DNA from: WLMZ01 sp031367435
GTDB lineage: Bacteria; Actinomycetota; Acidimicrobiia; Acidimicrobiales; Ilumatobacteraceae
Length of the DNA: 64,000 bases
NCBI GenBank assembly: GCA_031367435.1
Contig: JANLPV010000048.1
Location: 1 to 64,000, forward strand
Direction of reading: 5' to 3'
A program made the translations under genes and the position numbers. Shown one piece after another: positions 49,725 through 58,946 of this stretch. Under the pieces are notes generated by a model, which saw only the letters and a program-made list of their open reading frames with translations, was not told where the DNA came from and did no database searches. Position 1 is the stretch's first letter. Each line of letters begins with the position of its first letter.

Positions 49725-51397
49725 AGTCGGCCAGGGAGTTGATCGCCGAAGGACGAGCCGCAGCACCGGTGACGATTCCTGCGACAGCGTTCGTTCGGTC
49801 CAAGGGTGTGACGTCGGAGACCGAATACAAGCAGCGCTGCCGCGACGCGGGCCAGGTGATGTATCACATGCACATCGGTTTATCGACGTGGGAAGCGACC
49901 GAAGACGCGCTTCGAACCGTGCACGGAGCACTCGCCGCTGAGGGTCACGCTGTCGACCGTTTTGGTCTTGCGTTCGATCGCGCGATGGGCGTGCCCGAGG
50001 CCGATCGTGAATTCATGGTCAAAGAAACCGGCCCACGTATCGGTGCCGATCAATGGGATCGTCTCGCGCAAGCCGTTCCGATTCAGCCGCATGTCGGCGA
50101 CTACATGATCGGCCTTCCGGCCGGCTTCGACAATGTCCGTCGGGCGTTGGCCGCTGGCATCACCACCATCGGCAACGTCAGCCAGTATTCGGCGTACGAC
50201 GTGATCGGCGGATCCGATGAAATTGCCGTCACCGAGTCGACGGTGCGTGCTTTGGCCGCCCTAGCCGCCGTGCGGCCCCTGGGTGGTCTGGTGCACTCGA
50301 ACCTGGAGGACGGAACCGGCACACAAGCTGCTCACTTTGGTGCGTACGTCGGCTGGGCGGCCATCGAGTTGTACGTCGTCGAACAGCTCATCGGTGCCCG
50401 ACTGGCACAGTGCTACGGCAACACGATCCGCAATCCGGAGCATCGGGCCATCGTCCATTTCGCGCTCGATGACCTGCGCGGCCGAGATTCGATTGGTTCG
50501 ATGGTGTACGGCAACACGGTCGATCAGCGACCGGGTGCCCGTGCCCGGAACCTGGCCACGACCGCCGCGCAATTGCAATGCGACATCGCGCTGCAGTTGC
50601 GCCGACCCACAGGGCACGCCGTCAACCCGGTTCCTCTGACCGAGGCCGAACGAATCCCCAGTGCCGCCGAGATCGTGGAAGTGCACCTGCTCGCCCATGA
50701 GCTAGAGGTCGAAGTCCGCAAAGCACCGAACCTATATGACTGGCAACGACTGGAAGGTCTGGGCGCTGGCGTCGCCCGATACGCGATCGCCTTCCGCGAT
50801 CGTGCGCTGCAGGTTTTCGCAGCAGATGGCGTGGATATCACCGACGCGGCACAAGTCCTGCTCGCCATGCGGCGCAGCATGATGTCCGAACTCGAAGCAC
50901 GCGTCGATCTCGAGGCACCCGAGGAGATCGCGGCGCTCGAACCGTGGAAGGCGTCACAGGTGCGAGATGTCGCGGCGCGACTCCAGAGCGATCAACGTCT
51001 GGATGGCAAACGCATCGTGCTCGCCGTGCTCGAAGTGCACGACCTTGTTCGAGACGCGCTCGCCAGTGCGTTGCCTCGCCACGGGGGTGAAGTCATCCTG
51101 CTGGGTTCGGCAACGTCGATCGAAGGCGTGATGCGCGCGGCCGCAGATGAGGACGCGGATGCCATCGTGCTCGGCACGTACAACGGCAATGCCATCGATC
51201 TTGGCGAGCGGCTCGCGGCCGCACGCGATCGCGCCGGTTGGGGCGGCCAAATCTTCATGGGTGGCATTCTCAACCAGGCCACCGGCGAGGCCTTGCCAGT
51301 CGACGCACGGCCTCGGCTCGGCGAGCTGGGCGTGCAATGCGTCGAACGGGTCGAGGACCTCGTTGGACTCCTCGCTGGCGTCAGAGCGCGACCGTGA
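49721..51397 (+). CDS. Glutamate-mutase-epsilon-like protein with degenerate B12-binding domain (558 aa)
   Basis: Residues ~30-420 resemble the TIM-barrel subunit of B12-dependent methylaspartate (glutamate) mutases. Residues ~430-550 have the size and strand pattern of a B12-binding domain (H-G-G-E-V-I-L-L-G ... G-G-I-L-N). The DxHxxG motif reads E438-V-H440-D-L-V443, so the His that would ligate cobalt is kept but Asp and Gly are lost. The gene is coupled to the dehydrogenase gene. Either a divergent carbon-skeleton mutase or a non-B12 descendant. The family match is from memory. Confidence 0.55.
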   Translation: MKSARELIAEGRAAAPVTIPATAFVRSKGVTSETEYKQRCRDAGQVMYHMHIGLSTWEATEDALRTVHGALAAEGHAVDRFGLAFDRAMGVPEADREFMVKETGPRIGADQWDRLAQAVPIQPHVGDYMIGLPAGFDNVRRALAAGITTIGNVSQYSAYDVIGGSDEIAVTESTVRALAALAAVRPLGGLVHSNLEDGTGTQAAHFGAYVGWAAIELYVVEQLIGARLAQCYGNTIRNPEHRAIVHFALDDLRGRDSIGSMVYGNTVDQRPGARARNLATTAAQLQCDIALQLRRPTGHAVNPVPLTEAERIPSAAEIVEVHLLAHELEVEVRKAPNLYDWQRLEGLGAGVARYAIAFRDRALQVFAADGVDITDAAQVLLAMRRSMMSELEARVDLEAPEEIAALEPWKASQVRDVAARLQSDQRLDGKRIVLAVLEVHDLVRDALASALPRHGGEVILLGSATSIEGVMRAAADEDADAIVLGTYNGNAIDLGERLAAARDRAGWGGQIFMGGILNQATGEALPVDARPRLGELGVQCVERVEDLVGLLAGVRARP

Positions 51398-51638
51398 CCC
51401 GCATGAAGGTGGCTGGAATGACGGTGCGACCAGCGCGCCCTGACGGTTGAGCAACTCCGCCCCGGTCAATTCACCACCCGTGCGGTGGAAAACTCGCCAC
51501 CCGCTACCGATACAAGAGTCGTCGCAAATGCCGAAGCGCTGTTCCACCGATGATGCCGACCCGCAACTCGTGACCAAAGACCCTATTTGGCGGCGTAGCA
51601 GCGGCGCGAGAATCGGACGACTTGGCCCCGAGATCGTC

Positions 51639-51674
51639 GATGCCGATGCCGATGCCGATGCCGATGCCGATGCC
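51639..51674 (+). repeat. (GATGCC)6 hexanucleotide repeat in 5' region of monooxygenase gene
   Basis: Six perfect GATGCC units end 6 nt before the ribosome site GGAGGA (51681-51686) and 20 nt before the ATG at 51695. The rest of the 297-bp gap 51398-51694 shows no gene I can support; frames through the repeat encode only simple (DA)n or (GI)n runs. Confidence 0.85.
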
Positions 51675-51694
51675 ACTGCTGGAGGATGTTGTCC

Positions 51695-53197
51695 ATGAGT
51701 CAGACCGAAACCGTTGTCGCCGGTTCACCACACAAGGTCGAGCACTTCGATGTGCTCATCGTCGGCGCAGGTATTTCGGGCGTGGGCGGTGCGTATCACC
51801 TTGCCGAGCAGCATCCGGAGACGAGCTTCGTAGTGCTCGAAGGCCTCGAGAGCTTTGGCGGCACCTGGTTCATGCATCACTATCCGGGGATCCGCTCGGA
51901 CAGCGATCTCTACACGTTCGGCTATCGCTTCAAGGCATGGACCGGCGCGCCGATTGCGACCGCCGAGGAAATTCTGAAGTACATGGGCGAAGTGATCGAT
52001 GACAACGATCTTGGCAGTCACATTCGTTATCAGCACAAGATCACGAAGGCCGACTTCTCGAAAGACGACAACCTCTGGACACTCGAGGTCACCCGCGGGG
52101 ACGCCGCCGAGGTGCTGCACTTCACCACCAACTTCTTGTGGATGTGCCAGGGCTATTATCGCCACTCGCAGGGGTACACGCCCGAGTGGTCCGGCATGGA
52201 CAGTTACAAGGGCACGATCGTTCATCCGCAGACGTGGCCGCAAGATCTTGAGTACGCCGGCAAGAACGTGTTGGTCATTGGCTCGGGCGCAACGACGGCA
52301 ACGTTGGTGCCTGCCATCGCCGCCGATTGTGCGCACGTCACGGTGCTGCAGCGATCGCCCACGTATTTCTGGACGGGACGCAACGCGAACGAACTCGCCG
52401 ACACGTTGCGCGAAATCGACATCAAAGAAGAATGGATCCACGAGATTGTTCGCAAGAAGATCTTGCATGATCAACAAGTCGTGACGCAGCTGTCGTTCGA
52501 TGAACCCGAGCTCGTAAAGCACGAGTTGATCGAGGGCGTGCGCACCTTTCTTGGCCCTGACTACGACGTCGAGAAGCACTTCACGCCGCAGTATCGACCG
52601 TGGCGACAACGGCTGGCATTCGTGCCCGACGGCGATCTCTTTCGGGGCATCAGCTCGGGCAAAGCAACAATGGTCACCGACGAGATCGACACGTTCAACG
52701 AGACCGGCATCTTGCTCAAGTCTGGCGAACAGCTCGATGCGGACATCATCGTGACTGCAACCGGTTTCAACCTCAGCGTGCTCGGCGACATCGCGTTCAG
52801 CGTCGACGACGAGCCGGTGGTGTTCCCCGACACGGTCACCTATCGCGGCATGATGTTCACAGGTGTTCCCAACATGTTGTGGGTCTTCGGCTACTTCCGC
52901 GCGAGTTGGACGCTGCGCGCCGATCTCATCAGCGACTTCGTCTGTCGATTGCTCTCCCACATGAAAGAACTCGGTGCCGAGCGCGTCACCCCTCAGCTGC
53001 GCGATGTCGATGCCGGCTCGCCGGCGTTGTCGTGGATGGATCCGGAGAACTTCAACCCGGGCTATCTCATGAGAAGCATGCACCTTCTGCCCAAGCGTTT
53101 GAACAAGCCTGAGTGGCAACACACGCAGGACTACTGGATCGAGAAAGACGCACTGCCGGCGGCAAGCCTCGACGACGGTTGCCTCATCTACGAATGA
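51695..53197 (+). CDS. Flavin-containing / Baeyer-Villiger-type monooxygenase (500 aa)
   Basis: FAD-binding G-A-G-I-S-G (residues 24-29), a second nucleotide motif G-S-G-A-T-T-A and the fingerprint Y-K-G-T-I-V-H-P-Q-T-W-P (FxGxxxHxxxW/P) mark a class B flavoprotein monooxygenase using NADPH and O2. The ATG has GGAGGA 8 nt upstream. The gene follows the amino-acid operon after a 297-bp gap containing the hexamer repeat. Likely substrates are ketones or heteroatom compounds. Confidence 0.9.
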   Translation: MSQTETVVAGSPHKVEHFDVLIVGAGISGVGGAYHLAEQHPETSFVVLEGLESFGGTWFMHHYPGIRSDSDLYTFGYRFKAWTGAPIATAEEILKYMGEVIDDNDLGSHIRYQHKITKADFSKDDNLWTLEVTRGDAAEVLHFTTNFLWMCQGYYRHSQGYTPEWSGMDSYKGTIVHPQTWPQDLEYAGKNVLVIGSGATTATLVPAIAADCAHVTVLQRSPTYFWTGRNANELADTLREIDIKEEWIHEIVRKKILHDQQVVTQLSFDEPELVKHELIEGVRTFLGPDYDVEKHFTPQYRPWRQRLAFVPDGDLFRGISSGKATMVTDEIDTFNETGILLKSGEQLDADIIVTATGFNLSVLGDIAFSVDDEPVVFPDTVTYRGMMFTGVPNMLWVFGYFRASWTLRADLISDFVCRLLSHMKELGAERVTPQLRDVDAGSPALSWMDPENFNPGYLMRSMHLLPKRLNKPEWQHTQDYWIEKDALPAASLDDGCLIYE

Positions 53198-53230
53198 TGC
53201 CGACGCGGTGCTGAGTCTGTTTGCACACCG

Positions 53231-54442
53231 TTAGCGCGACGGGATGCCTCCCGCAAAGGCGGGGCTCGTGGCGGCAGCGGGGATGGCGTCGAGCGGCGTC
53301 GCAATTTCGCTGACGGTGGGGCCATGCGCCGCTGCCTCGGCGCTGAGAGCAGCAAGATCGAACCCGTACACGTCGGCCGCGGTGGTGGCCAAGATCGCCC
53401 GCATCTCGGCTTCGGAGAAGTCGCAGAACGAGAGTTGCAGCGATTCCTTGGTGAACGGCGTGCTGGCTTCGTGGTGCGGATAATCGCTTCCCCACATGAT
53501 GCGATCGATGCCGATCTCGCGCATCGCCAGTGCGTCTGTGGGCGATGGGAAACTCGCTCCGACGTAACAGTTGCGGGCGAAGTATGTGCTGGGTCGTTGG
53601 GGAAGCACGCTGTCAGGCACGACAACCAGCTCACCGATTCGTCCTCTCGCCATCTGTTCGTGCAGGGCATCCATACGCGTCAGCGCACTTGGCACCCACG
53701 CGCAGCCTTGTTCGGTGAGCACGAACCGCAGGCCTGGGTAACGCTCGAACACGCCGGCCATAGTGAGGTGCCACAGCGCGCGGTTGGCAAAGAAGCCCGT
53801 CTCGAGTACGAACACGGCGGTCGACGCGTCGTGCCTGCCGTAGTTGGGAACTCCGCTGCCACCGGCGTGATGTGTGATCGGCAGCTCGAGTTCCTCGCAC
53901 AGCGCCCAGAGTGGGTCGTAGCGGCGTGAGTACAACGGCTCGATCCACGGAGTATCAGGTGACACGCCCGGTAGCAGAATCCCGGCGAGTCCGTGCTGCT
54001 TGGCCCACCGTACGTCGGCGAGCGCCGCGTCGAGATCGTTGAGGAAGATCTGCGCCAGACCAGCGCGACGGCCCGGTGCGAGTGTGCAGAAATCAGCCAG
54101 CCAGCGATTGTGCGCGCGAAGGCCAGCAAGGCGAAGTTCGAGATCGGACGGCGCAGGTGCCGGAGCGATTATCGCACCCGTGGGGAAGAACGGAGGGATG
54201 GTGTTGGGGAACAGGACCTCGGCCACGACGCCGTCTGCGTGCAGGTCGCTGAGTCGCCGGTCGCTGTCCCAATTGCGGGTGCGGCCGTCGTTTTGCAGAT
54301 CGCGAAAGGGATTGCGATAGCGCGAACGCCACGCATCGAATTGATTGTGGTACGCGACCTCGAGGTAGTCGCGGTATTGGTCGGGACTTGCTCCGGCGTG
54401 GCCGTCGGCCGAGATCAGCGTGTAACGACTCTCGACGTTCAT
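53231..54442 (-). CDS. Metal-dependent amidohydrolase, ACMSD-like (403 aa)
   Basis: The N-terminal S-A-D-G-H (replacing the family D-x-H), a later H-H-A-G-G, and W-G-S-D-Y-P-H-H with the catalytic Asp place it in the amidohydrolase_2 (PF04909) family of decarboxylases and hydrolases. It is divergent from the MarR gene with 59 bp and a palindromic site between them, so it is the likely target of that repressor. Confidence 0.85.
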   Translation of the reverse strand: MNVESRYTLISADGHAGASPDQYRDYLEVAYHNQFDAWRSRYRNPFRDLQNDGRTRNWDSDRRLSDLHADGVVAEVLFPNTIPPFFPTGAIIAPAPAPSDLELRLAGLRAHNRWLADFCTLAPGRRAGLAQIFLNDLDAALADVRWAKQHGLAGILLPGVSPDTPWIEPLYSRRYDPLWALCEELELPITHHAGGSGVPNYGRHDASTAVFVLETGFFANRALWHLTMAGVFERYPGLRFVLTEQGCAWVPSALTRMDALHEQMARGRIGELVVVPDSVLPQRPSTYFARNCYVGASFPSPTDALAMREIGIDRIMWGSDYPHHEASTPFTKESLQLSFCDFSEAEMRAILATTAADVYGFDLAALSAEAAAHGPTVSEIATPLDAIPAAATSPAFAGGIPSR

Positions 54443-54464
54443 GTGTCCTCTTCCACTCGTAAGT

Positions 54465-54485
54465 AGTTGATATAGTCAAACAACT
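54465..54485. promoter_or_regulatory. Nested palindromic site between amidohydrolase and MarR genes
   Basis: AGTTG (54465) / CAACT (54481) enclose TTGA-TATAG-TCAA (54467-54479). Position between divergent genes and AT-rich centre suit a MarR dimer site. Confidence 0.55.
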
Positions 54486-54501
54486 TTACTACCATGCGGG
54501 C

Positions 54502-54984
54502 GTGTCGAGCAACCACGATTTCGCAGCCGTCGAGCAGGCACTCGAACGGCTCTACCGCCTGACCGCAAGCCGCAAGGCCCACAGCCGACAATCCGCGGTG
54601 GTCGGCACCGTGGTTGCCCGCGCCGGCTACAACGTCTTGCGGTGTGTGCATGATGCCCGCAAAATCACCCTTGGTGAGATAGCGCAACGCTGCTCGATGG
54701 ATCCCGCCGCGGCTGGCCGGCAGGTAAAAGCGCTTGAGGCGGATGGCCTCGTCGTGCGTTCCACCGATGCGACCGATGCACGGGTCACCAACGTCAAACT
54801 GACGACGCGCGGACGAGAGGTGTACCGACGTATTGTCGCCGTGCGCACGGGTCATCTCCGCGAAGTACTCTCCGGCTGGACGCCAGAAGATTGCAACAGC
54901 CTGGCCACGCTGCTCGATCGATTGGTCGACGACCTCCGATCAGTTCCATTCCGATCGCCGTCGACGACGGCACGAACAAAATGA
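54502..54984 (+). CDS. MarR-family regulator (160 aa)
   Basis: Winged helix with I-T-L-G-E-I-A-Q-R-C-S-M-D-P-A-A-A-G-R-Q-V-K-A-L and a D-A-R wing (D-A-T-D-A-R-V-T), flanked by dimerisation helices. The GTG at 54502 is the only start near the first helix. It probably controls the divergent amidohydrolase and perhaps the downstream PLP-enzyme operon. Confidence 0.88.
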   Translation: MSSNHDFAAVEQALERLYRLTASRKAHSRQSAVVGTVVARAGYNVLRCVHDARKITLGEIAQRCSMDPAAAGRQVKALEADGLVVRSTDATDARVTNVKLTTRGREVYRRIVAVRTGHLREVLSGWTPEDCNSLATLLDRLVDDLRSVPFRSPSTTARTK

Positions 54985-54988
54985 TGTT

Positions 54989-55015
54989 GTGCCGCGTATG
55001 CCGCGTGTGCCGCGC
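54989..55015 (+). repeat. Three 9-bp tandem units
   Basis: GTGCCGCGT, ATGCCGCGT and GTGCCGCGC follow the MarR stop codon within 5 nt. Non-coding; possibly part of the 5' region of the next gene. Confidence 0.5.
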
Positions 55016-55038
55016 ATTCCTCGCCAAGAAAGCTGATC

Positions 55039-56265
55039 ATGAACTCTGAACGGCGTATCCCATATGCAGGCTCGGTGCACGACGAGCGCGAGATCTCCGC
55101 AGTTGTTGAGGTGCTTCGCGGCGGCCCGTTGTCGTTGCGTATTGGTAAGAACGTGAAGGCAATGGAACAACGAGTTGCGACGCTGTTCGCCAAGCGACGC
55201 GGCATCATGGTGAACTCCGGATCATCGGCGTTGTATCTGGCTATTGAGGTTCTCAATCTCGACCCGGGCGATGAGATCATCACCTCGCCGGTCACGTTCT
55301 CCACCGACATTGCGCCGATGCTGAAGGCCGGACTCGTACCTGCCTATGTCGACGTCACGCCGAACACCTTCCAGATCGACACCGACGCCATCGAGGACAT
55401 GATCGGGCCGCGCACTCGGGCAATCCTCGCACCGAACCTCATCGGTAATGCTCCCGACTGGGATGTCATTCGCACGATCGCCGATCGTCATGGCCTACGA
55501 GTCATTGAAGATTCGTGCGATGCATTGGGTCTCACGCTGCGTGGCACGCCCACGGGTGCTCGCGCGGATATCAGCCTCACCAGTTTCGCTTTGTCGCACA
55601 TCATTACTGCAGCCGGAACCGGTGGGATGGTGTGTTTCGACGACGATGACCTCGCCGACCGAGCCCTGATGTTGCGCCGCTGGGGTCGCCGCAGCGAGAT
55701 GCAGTTGTTCGGCTCGAAGAAGGGTGTCGAAAAGCGATTCTTCTCCACGATCGATGGCGACCTCGAGTACGACAACATGTTCATCTTCGATGAGATCGGA
55801 TGGAACTTCGAACCGTCCGAATTGTCGGCTGCATTCGGTGTCGTGCAACTCGACAAACTCGCCGACAATCTTTCGCGGCGCCAACGCAACTTCGACATCA
55901 TCTCATCCCACTTCGCAACCTGGCCTGAGTTCTTCACGGTTGCGCAACTCACTCCATTCGTTGAGACGAGCTGGCATATGTTCCCGCTCATTATCAACAC
56001 GTCGGTCATCCGCCGATCCGAATTCCAACAGTGGATGGAAGGCAAGGGCATCGATACGCGCATGGTGTGGACGGGCAACGCCGCGCGTCAGCCCGCGTTC
56101 AAGAACCAACCATTTCGCCAGCCGCCGCGTGGCTTACCCAACGCCGATCGGGTCATGGAGAGTGGCGTCATCCTGCCGAACAACCATGCGCTGAATGATG
56201 ACGACTGCGATTACATCGGCCAATGCGCCGGAGAATTCCTCACGAGCAAAGGTTTGACCGCATGA
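55039..56265 (+). CDS. DegT-fold PLP protein with His in place of Schiff-base Lys, ColD/RfbH-like (408 aa)
   Basis: A DegT/DnrJ/EryC1-fold enzyme with G-S-S-A-L-Y-L-A-I, E-D-S-C-D-A (D158) and T-S-F-A-L-S-H-I-I-T. The position of the PLP-binding lysine is H187, as in ColD (His188 from memory) and the RfbH/E1 sugar 3-dehydratases, which use PLP or PMP without an internal aldimine. It should thus remove a sugar 3-hydroxyl rather than transaminate. No other deoxysugar gene is nearby; its neighbours are an SDR and a diiron protein. The stop overlaps the SDR start by 4 nt. Confidence 0.8.
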   Translation: MNSERRIPYAGSVHDEREISAVVEVLRGGPLSLRIGKNVKAMEQRVATLFAKRRGIMVNSGSSALYLAIEVLNLDPGDEIITSPVTFSTDIAPMLKAGLVPAYVDVTPNTFQIDTDAIEDMIGPRTRAILAPNLIGNAPDWDVIRTIADRHGLRVIEDSCDALGLTLRGTPTGARADISLTSFALSHIITAAGTGGMVCFDDDDLADRALMLRRWGRRSEMQLFGSKKGVEKRFFSTIDGDLEYDNMFIFDEIGWNFEPSELSAAFGVVQLDKLADNLSRRQRNFDIISSHFATWPEFFTVAQLTPFVETSWHMFPLIINTSVIRRSEFQQWMEGKGIDTRMVWTGNAARQPAFKNQPFRQPPRGLPNADRVMESGVILPNNHALNDDDCDYIGQCAGEFLTSKGLTA

Positions 56266-57098
56266 CGCCCACCATGCAGCCGAGCACGAAACGATTTGCC
56301 GGACGGCGGGTGCTGGTCACTGGAGCGAGCCGTGGGATTGGTGCCGGTATCGCTCAGCGTCTCGCCGCCGAAGGCGCCGACGTTGCGATTACGGCGCGCA
56401 CCTTGGGGGAGGGCGCGACGCTGCCCGGATCACTCGAACTGACCGCGGCGCGCATGGCTGAGTACGCCGGCAAGGTGGTAGTAATCGTGGCCGATCTGAT
56501 CAACGACGACGACCGCGCCCGCATCGTGTCCGAAGCTGAAGCAGGTCTGGGAGGGCCCGTTGAGATCCTCATCAACAACGCCGCGGCGGCTATCTACCAA
56601 CCATTGGCAGAGTTTTCACTCAGACGCCGCCGATTGATCTTTGACGCCAATGTGCACGCTCCGCTCGACCTTGCTCAGGCCGTCATTCCGTCAATGCGTG
56701 CTGTCGGACAAGGCTGGATCGTGAACGTGTCCAGCGCAACGGCGCGGCCGACACCGGGCCCTCCGTTCGATACGGGACCCCACGGCGCGACACTCGCCAT
56801 GTATGGAGCCTCGAAGGCGGCGCTCAATCGGATGACCAACGGGCTCGCTGTCGAGTTGTACGGCTCGGGTATCCGCGTCAACACGATCGAACCGCGCGCT
56901 GCCGTACTCACTGAGGGCGCAGATGCGCTTGTGGGCTCCACCTTGCGCGCCGACCAGATTGAATCGCTCGAGGAGATGGTGGAAGGTGTATTGGCGCTGT
57001 GCGATTGCGGGCCTGACGTCACGGGTCAGATCGCCGTGAGCCTCGACCTCATCTCGTCACTCGATCTCGAGGTGCGCGCGCTTGATGGCGGGCCGTAA
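56262..57098 (+). CDS. Short-chain dehydrogenase/reductase (278 aa)
   Basis: SDR motifs: T-G-A-S-R-G-I-G-A-G-I-A, N-N-A-A-A-A (replacing NNAG), N-V-S-S-A and the catalytic Y-G-A-S-K. It is co-translated with the PLP enzyme and may reduce the keto product of that reaction. ATG 56262 overlaps the upstream stop and excludes the longer frame. Confidence 0.88.
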   Translation: MTPTMQPSTKRFAGRRVLVTGASRGIGAGIAQRLAAEGADVAITARTLGEGATLPGSLELTAARMAEYAGKVVVIVADLINDDDRARIVSEAEAGLGGPVEILINNAAAAIYQPLAEFSLRRRRLIFDANVHAPLDLAQAVIPSMRAVGQGWIVNVSSATARPTPGPPFDTGPHGATLAMYGASKAALNRMTNGLAVELYGSGIRVNTIEPRAAVLTEGADALVGSTLRADQIESLEEMVEGVLALCDCGPDVTGQIAVSLDLISSLDLEVRALDGGP

Positions 57099-57150
57099 AA
57101 TTTCGATTATTCTGCGGTGACGGCGCCTCCAGCCACCGGAGATTTCAACC

Positions 57151-58032
57151 ATGCCAATCAGCATTCGTAAGTTCGAAGAACAGGGCGGTCGCATCCGTAC
57201 TGACGACATAGATTTCGAGGCGTTCCGGTCCACGCCGCTGTCGGCCGACGTGCTGCGGTGCATCGCGTACATGCACGACATCGAATACCAGACGGTGCTG
57301 TACATGCGCGAACTCCTGGTGACGCCAGCTTGGAAAGATCCACAGTTCACAGCGTTCCTCACCCTGTGGAACTACGAGGAGTACTGGCACGGGCATGCTC
57401 TGGGTCGGGTGCTCGAGATGCACGATCAGCCGGCACACGATCCGCGCCTCACTGCGATGCGACGGTTCAACAAGCGGTACCTGTTCTGGAGTCCGGCGAT
57501 GTTCTTCGCCCTCGGTCACGTGGTGCGCAAGTTCCCCGCGCTGCACATGACGTGGGGGGCCATCAACGAATGGACTGCGAACGCTGCGTATAACCGCCTT
57601 GCCGCGATTGCAGATCATCCGGTGTTGACCGAACTCCTCGGCCGCATCATGCGCCAGGAAGGTCGCCACGCGGCGTACTACGCAAGTTGGGCACGCGACC
57701 TGCTCGACGGCGACCGCACCGCACAGCGCGTCACTTCGTGGTTCTTGCGCCACCAATGGGCGCCGGTGGGCAGCGGCGACGTGCCGAGGATCGAGACAGC
57801 GTTTGCTACCGCGTATCTGTTCGGTTCGGGCAACGGAGGCGAGCTCATCGATCGCGTCGAGGACCGCATCGACGCATTGCCCGGTTTGCGCGGGCTCAAT
57901 CTTGTGCGCCAGGCAATCGTGGCGTCACGTGCGATGGTGATCGAACACGAAGGCGTTCTTGCGGTCCCCACCTCGGTGGTGGCTGCTGAACAACGTGCCG
58001 ACGAACAGAATCATGAGCCGCCCTCGGCGTGA
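57151..58032 (+). CDS. Ferritin-like diiron protein, acyl-ACP-desaturase type (293 aa)
   Basis: The ligand set of stearoyl-ACP-type desaturases is visible: E45, E77-x2-H80 (Y-E-E-Y-W-H), E140 and E170-x2-H173 (Q-E-G-R-H) in a four-helix arrangement. Such enzymes activate O2 for desaturation, hydroxylation or N-oxygenation and need reduced ferredoxin, which NifJ or the indolepyruvate oxidoreductase could provide. It lies 52 nt after the SDR gene with CCGGAG before the ATG. Confidence 0.8.
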   Translation: MPISIRKFEEQGGRIRTDDIDFEAFRSTPLSADVLRCIAYMHDIEYQTVLYMRELLVTPAWKDPQFTAFLTLWNYEEYWHGHALGRVLEMHDQPAHDPRLTAMRRFNKRYLFWSPAMFFALGHVVRKFPALHMTWGAINEWTANAAYNRLAAIADHPVLTELLGRIMRQEGRHAAYYASWARDLLDGDRTAQRVTSWFLRHQWAPVGSGDVPRIETAFATAYLFGSGNGGELIDRVEDRIDALPGLRGLNLVRQAIVASRAMVIEHEGVLAVPTSVVAAEQRADEQNHEPPSA

Positions 58033-58094
58033 CCCACGCACCGCGCGCCCACCAGACATACTGACTCTGCCTTGGAGACGAACGGAGACGGGCT

Positions 58095-58868
58095 GTGTGG
58101 TTTGAGAGCAGTCGCAGGCGACGGGTTCGCGAGGCCATCGAAGGCCCATTCCCCGCAGAGTGGCGTCGCATCTTGGCGATGTATTGGGCAACGTGGCATT
58201 CGTTGAACCTCGACGAACGCCACCGCCTCGAGGAGTTGATCAAAACCTTCGTCGCGCTCAAGCGGTGGGAGGCGGCTCGCGGCTTTCGGCTTACCGACGA
58301 CATGCGCGTACTCATCGCCGCGCAGGCCTGCCTGCTCATTCTCGAGCTCGACGGTGATTACTACCGCGGCGTCGGGTCGATCATCGTGCATCCCACCACC
58401 GTCGTGCTCACTGGTCCGCGCTTTACCGACACGTCGGGCGTGTTGTCCAGTGGCCCCTTCCCAATCCAGGGTCAGGCTCAGTATGAAGGGCCGGTTGTGG
58501 TGTCGTGGGATGCGGTCCGGTTTGAGGCGCGCCACCCTGAGCTTGGCAACAATGTCGTGTTTCATGAGTTTGCGCACAAGCTCGACATGCTTGACGGCAC
58601 CGTCGATGGCATGCCGCCATTAGCGGACACGCACATCCGCCGTCAGTGGATCGATGTCTGCTCGCGCGAGTACGCGGGGCTGCAGGCCGAGACCGCTGGG
58701 CCACTGATTCGTGACTACGGCGCGGTGAACCCGGGCGAGTTTTTTGCCGTTGCGACCGAGGTGTTCTTTTGTCGACCGGTGGCGCTGCGCGATGAGAAGC
58801 CGGAGCTGTATCGGGTGCTTGCCGGGTTCTATCGCCAAGATCCAGCGGGTCGTGCTGCTGTCGACTGA
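58095..58868 (+). CDS. mtfA: MtfA-type zinc peptidase (257 aa)
   Basis: The zinc motif appears as V-V-F-H-E-F-A-H-K-L-D-M-L-D-G (HExxH), with a third ligand in the E-F-F-A-V-A-T-E-V-F-F helix. N-terminal helices and overall length match MtfA (M90). In E. coli MtfA binds Mlc and influences sugar uptake; in actinobacteria the role is not known. It starts at GTG 58095, 62 nt after the diiron gene. Confidence 0.9.
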   Translation: MWFESSRRRRVREAIEGPFPAEWRRILAMYWATWHSLNLDERHRLEELIKTFVALKRWEAARGFRLTDDMRVLIAAQACLLILELDGDYYRGVGSIIVHPTTVVLTGPRFTDTSGVLSSGPFPIQGQAQYEGPVVVSWDAVRFEARHPELGNNVVFHEFAHKLDMLDGTVDGMPPLADTHIRRQWIDVCSREYAGLQAETAGPLIRDYGAVNPGEFFAVATEVFFCRPVALRDEKPELYRVLAGFYRQDPAGRAAVD

Positions 58869-58946
58869 CCTCGGGTTCGTGCACAACGAGGCAATGAAGG
58901 TGACTTTGGACCCTATGCGCTCGCGCGGGTGTCTGTTTACGCTTCG

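Noticed and set aside
51447..51698. 83-codon plus-strand frame ending in alternating Asp-Ala, and the opposite Gly-Ile frame
   Set aside because: The simple repeats come from the (GATGCC)6 tract; no start context or conserved part is visible.
54989..55015. Short tandem repeats as a CRISPR array
   Set aside because: Units are 9 bp with no spacers; the other repeats in the window (22216-22248, 51639-51674) are also simple tandem repeats, and no cas gene is present.
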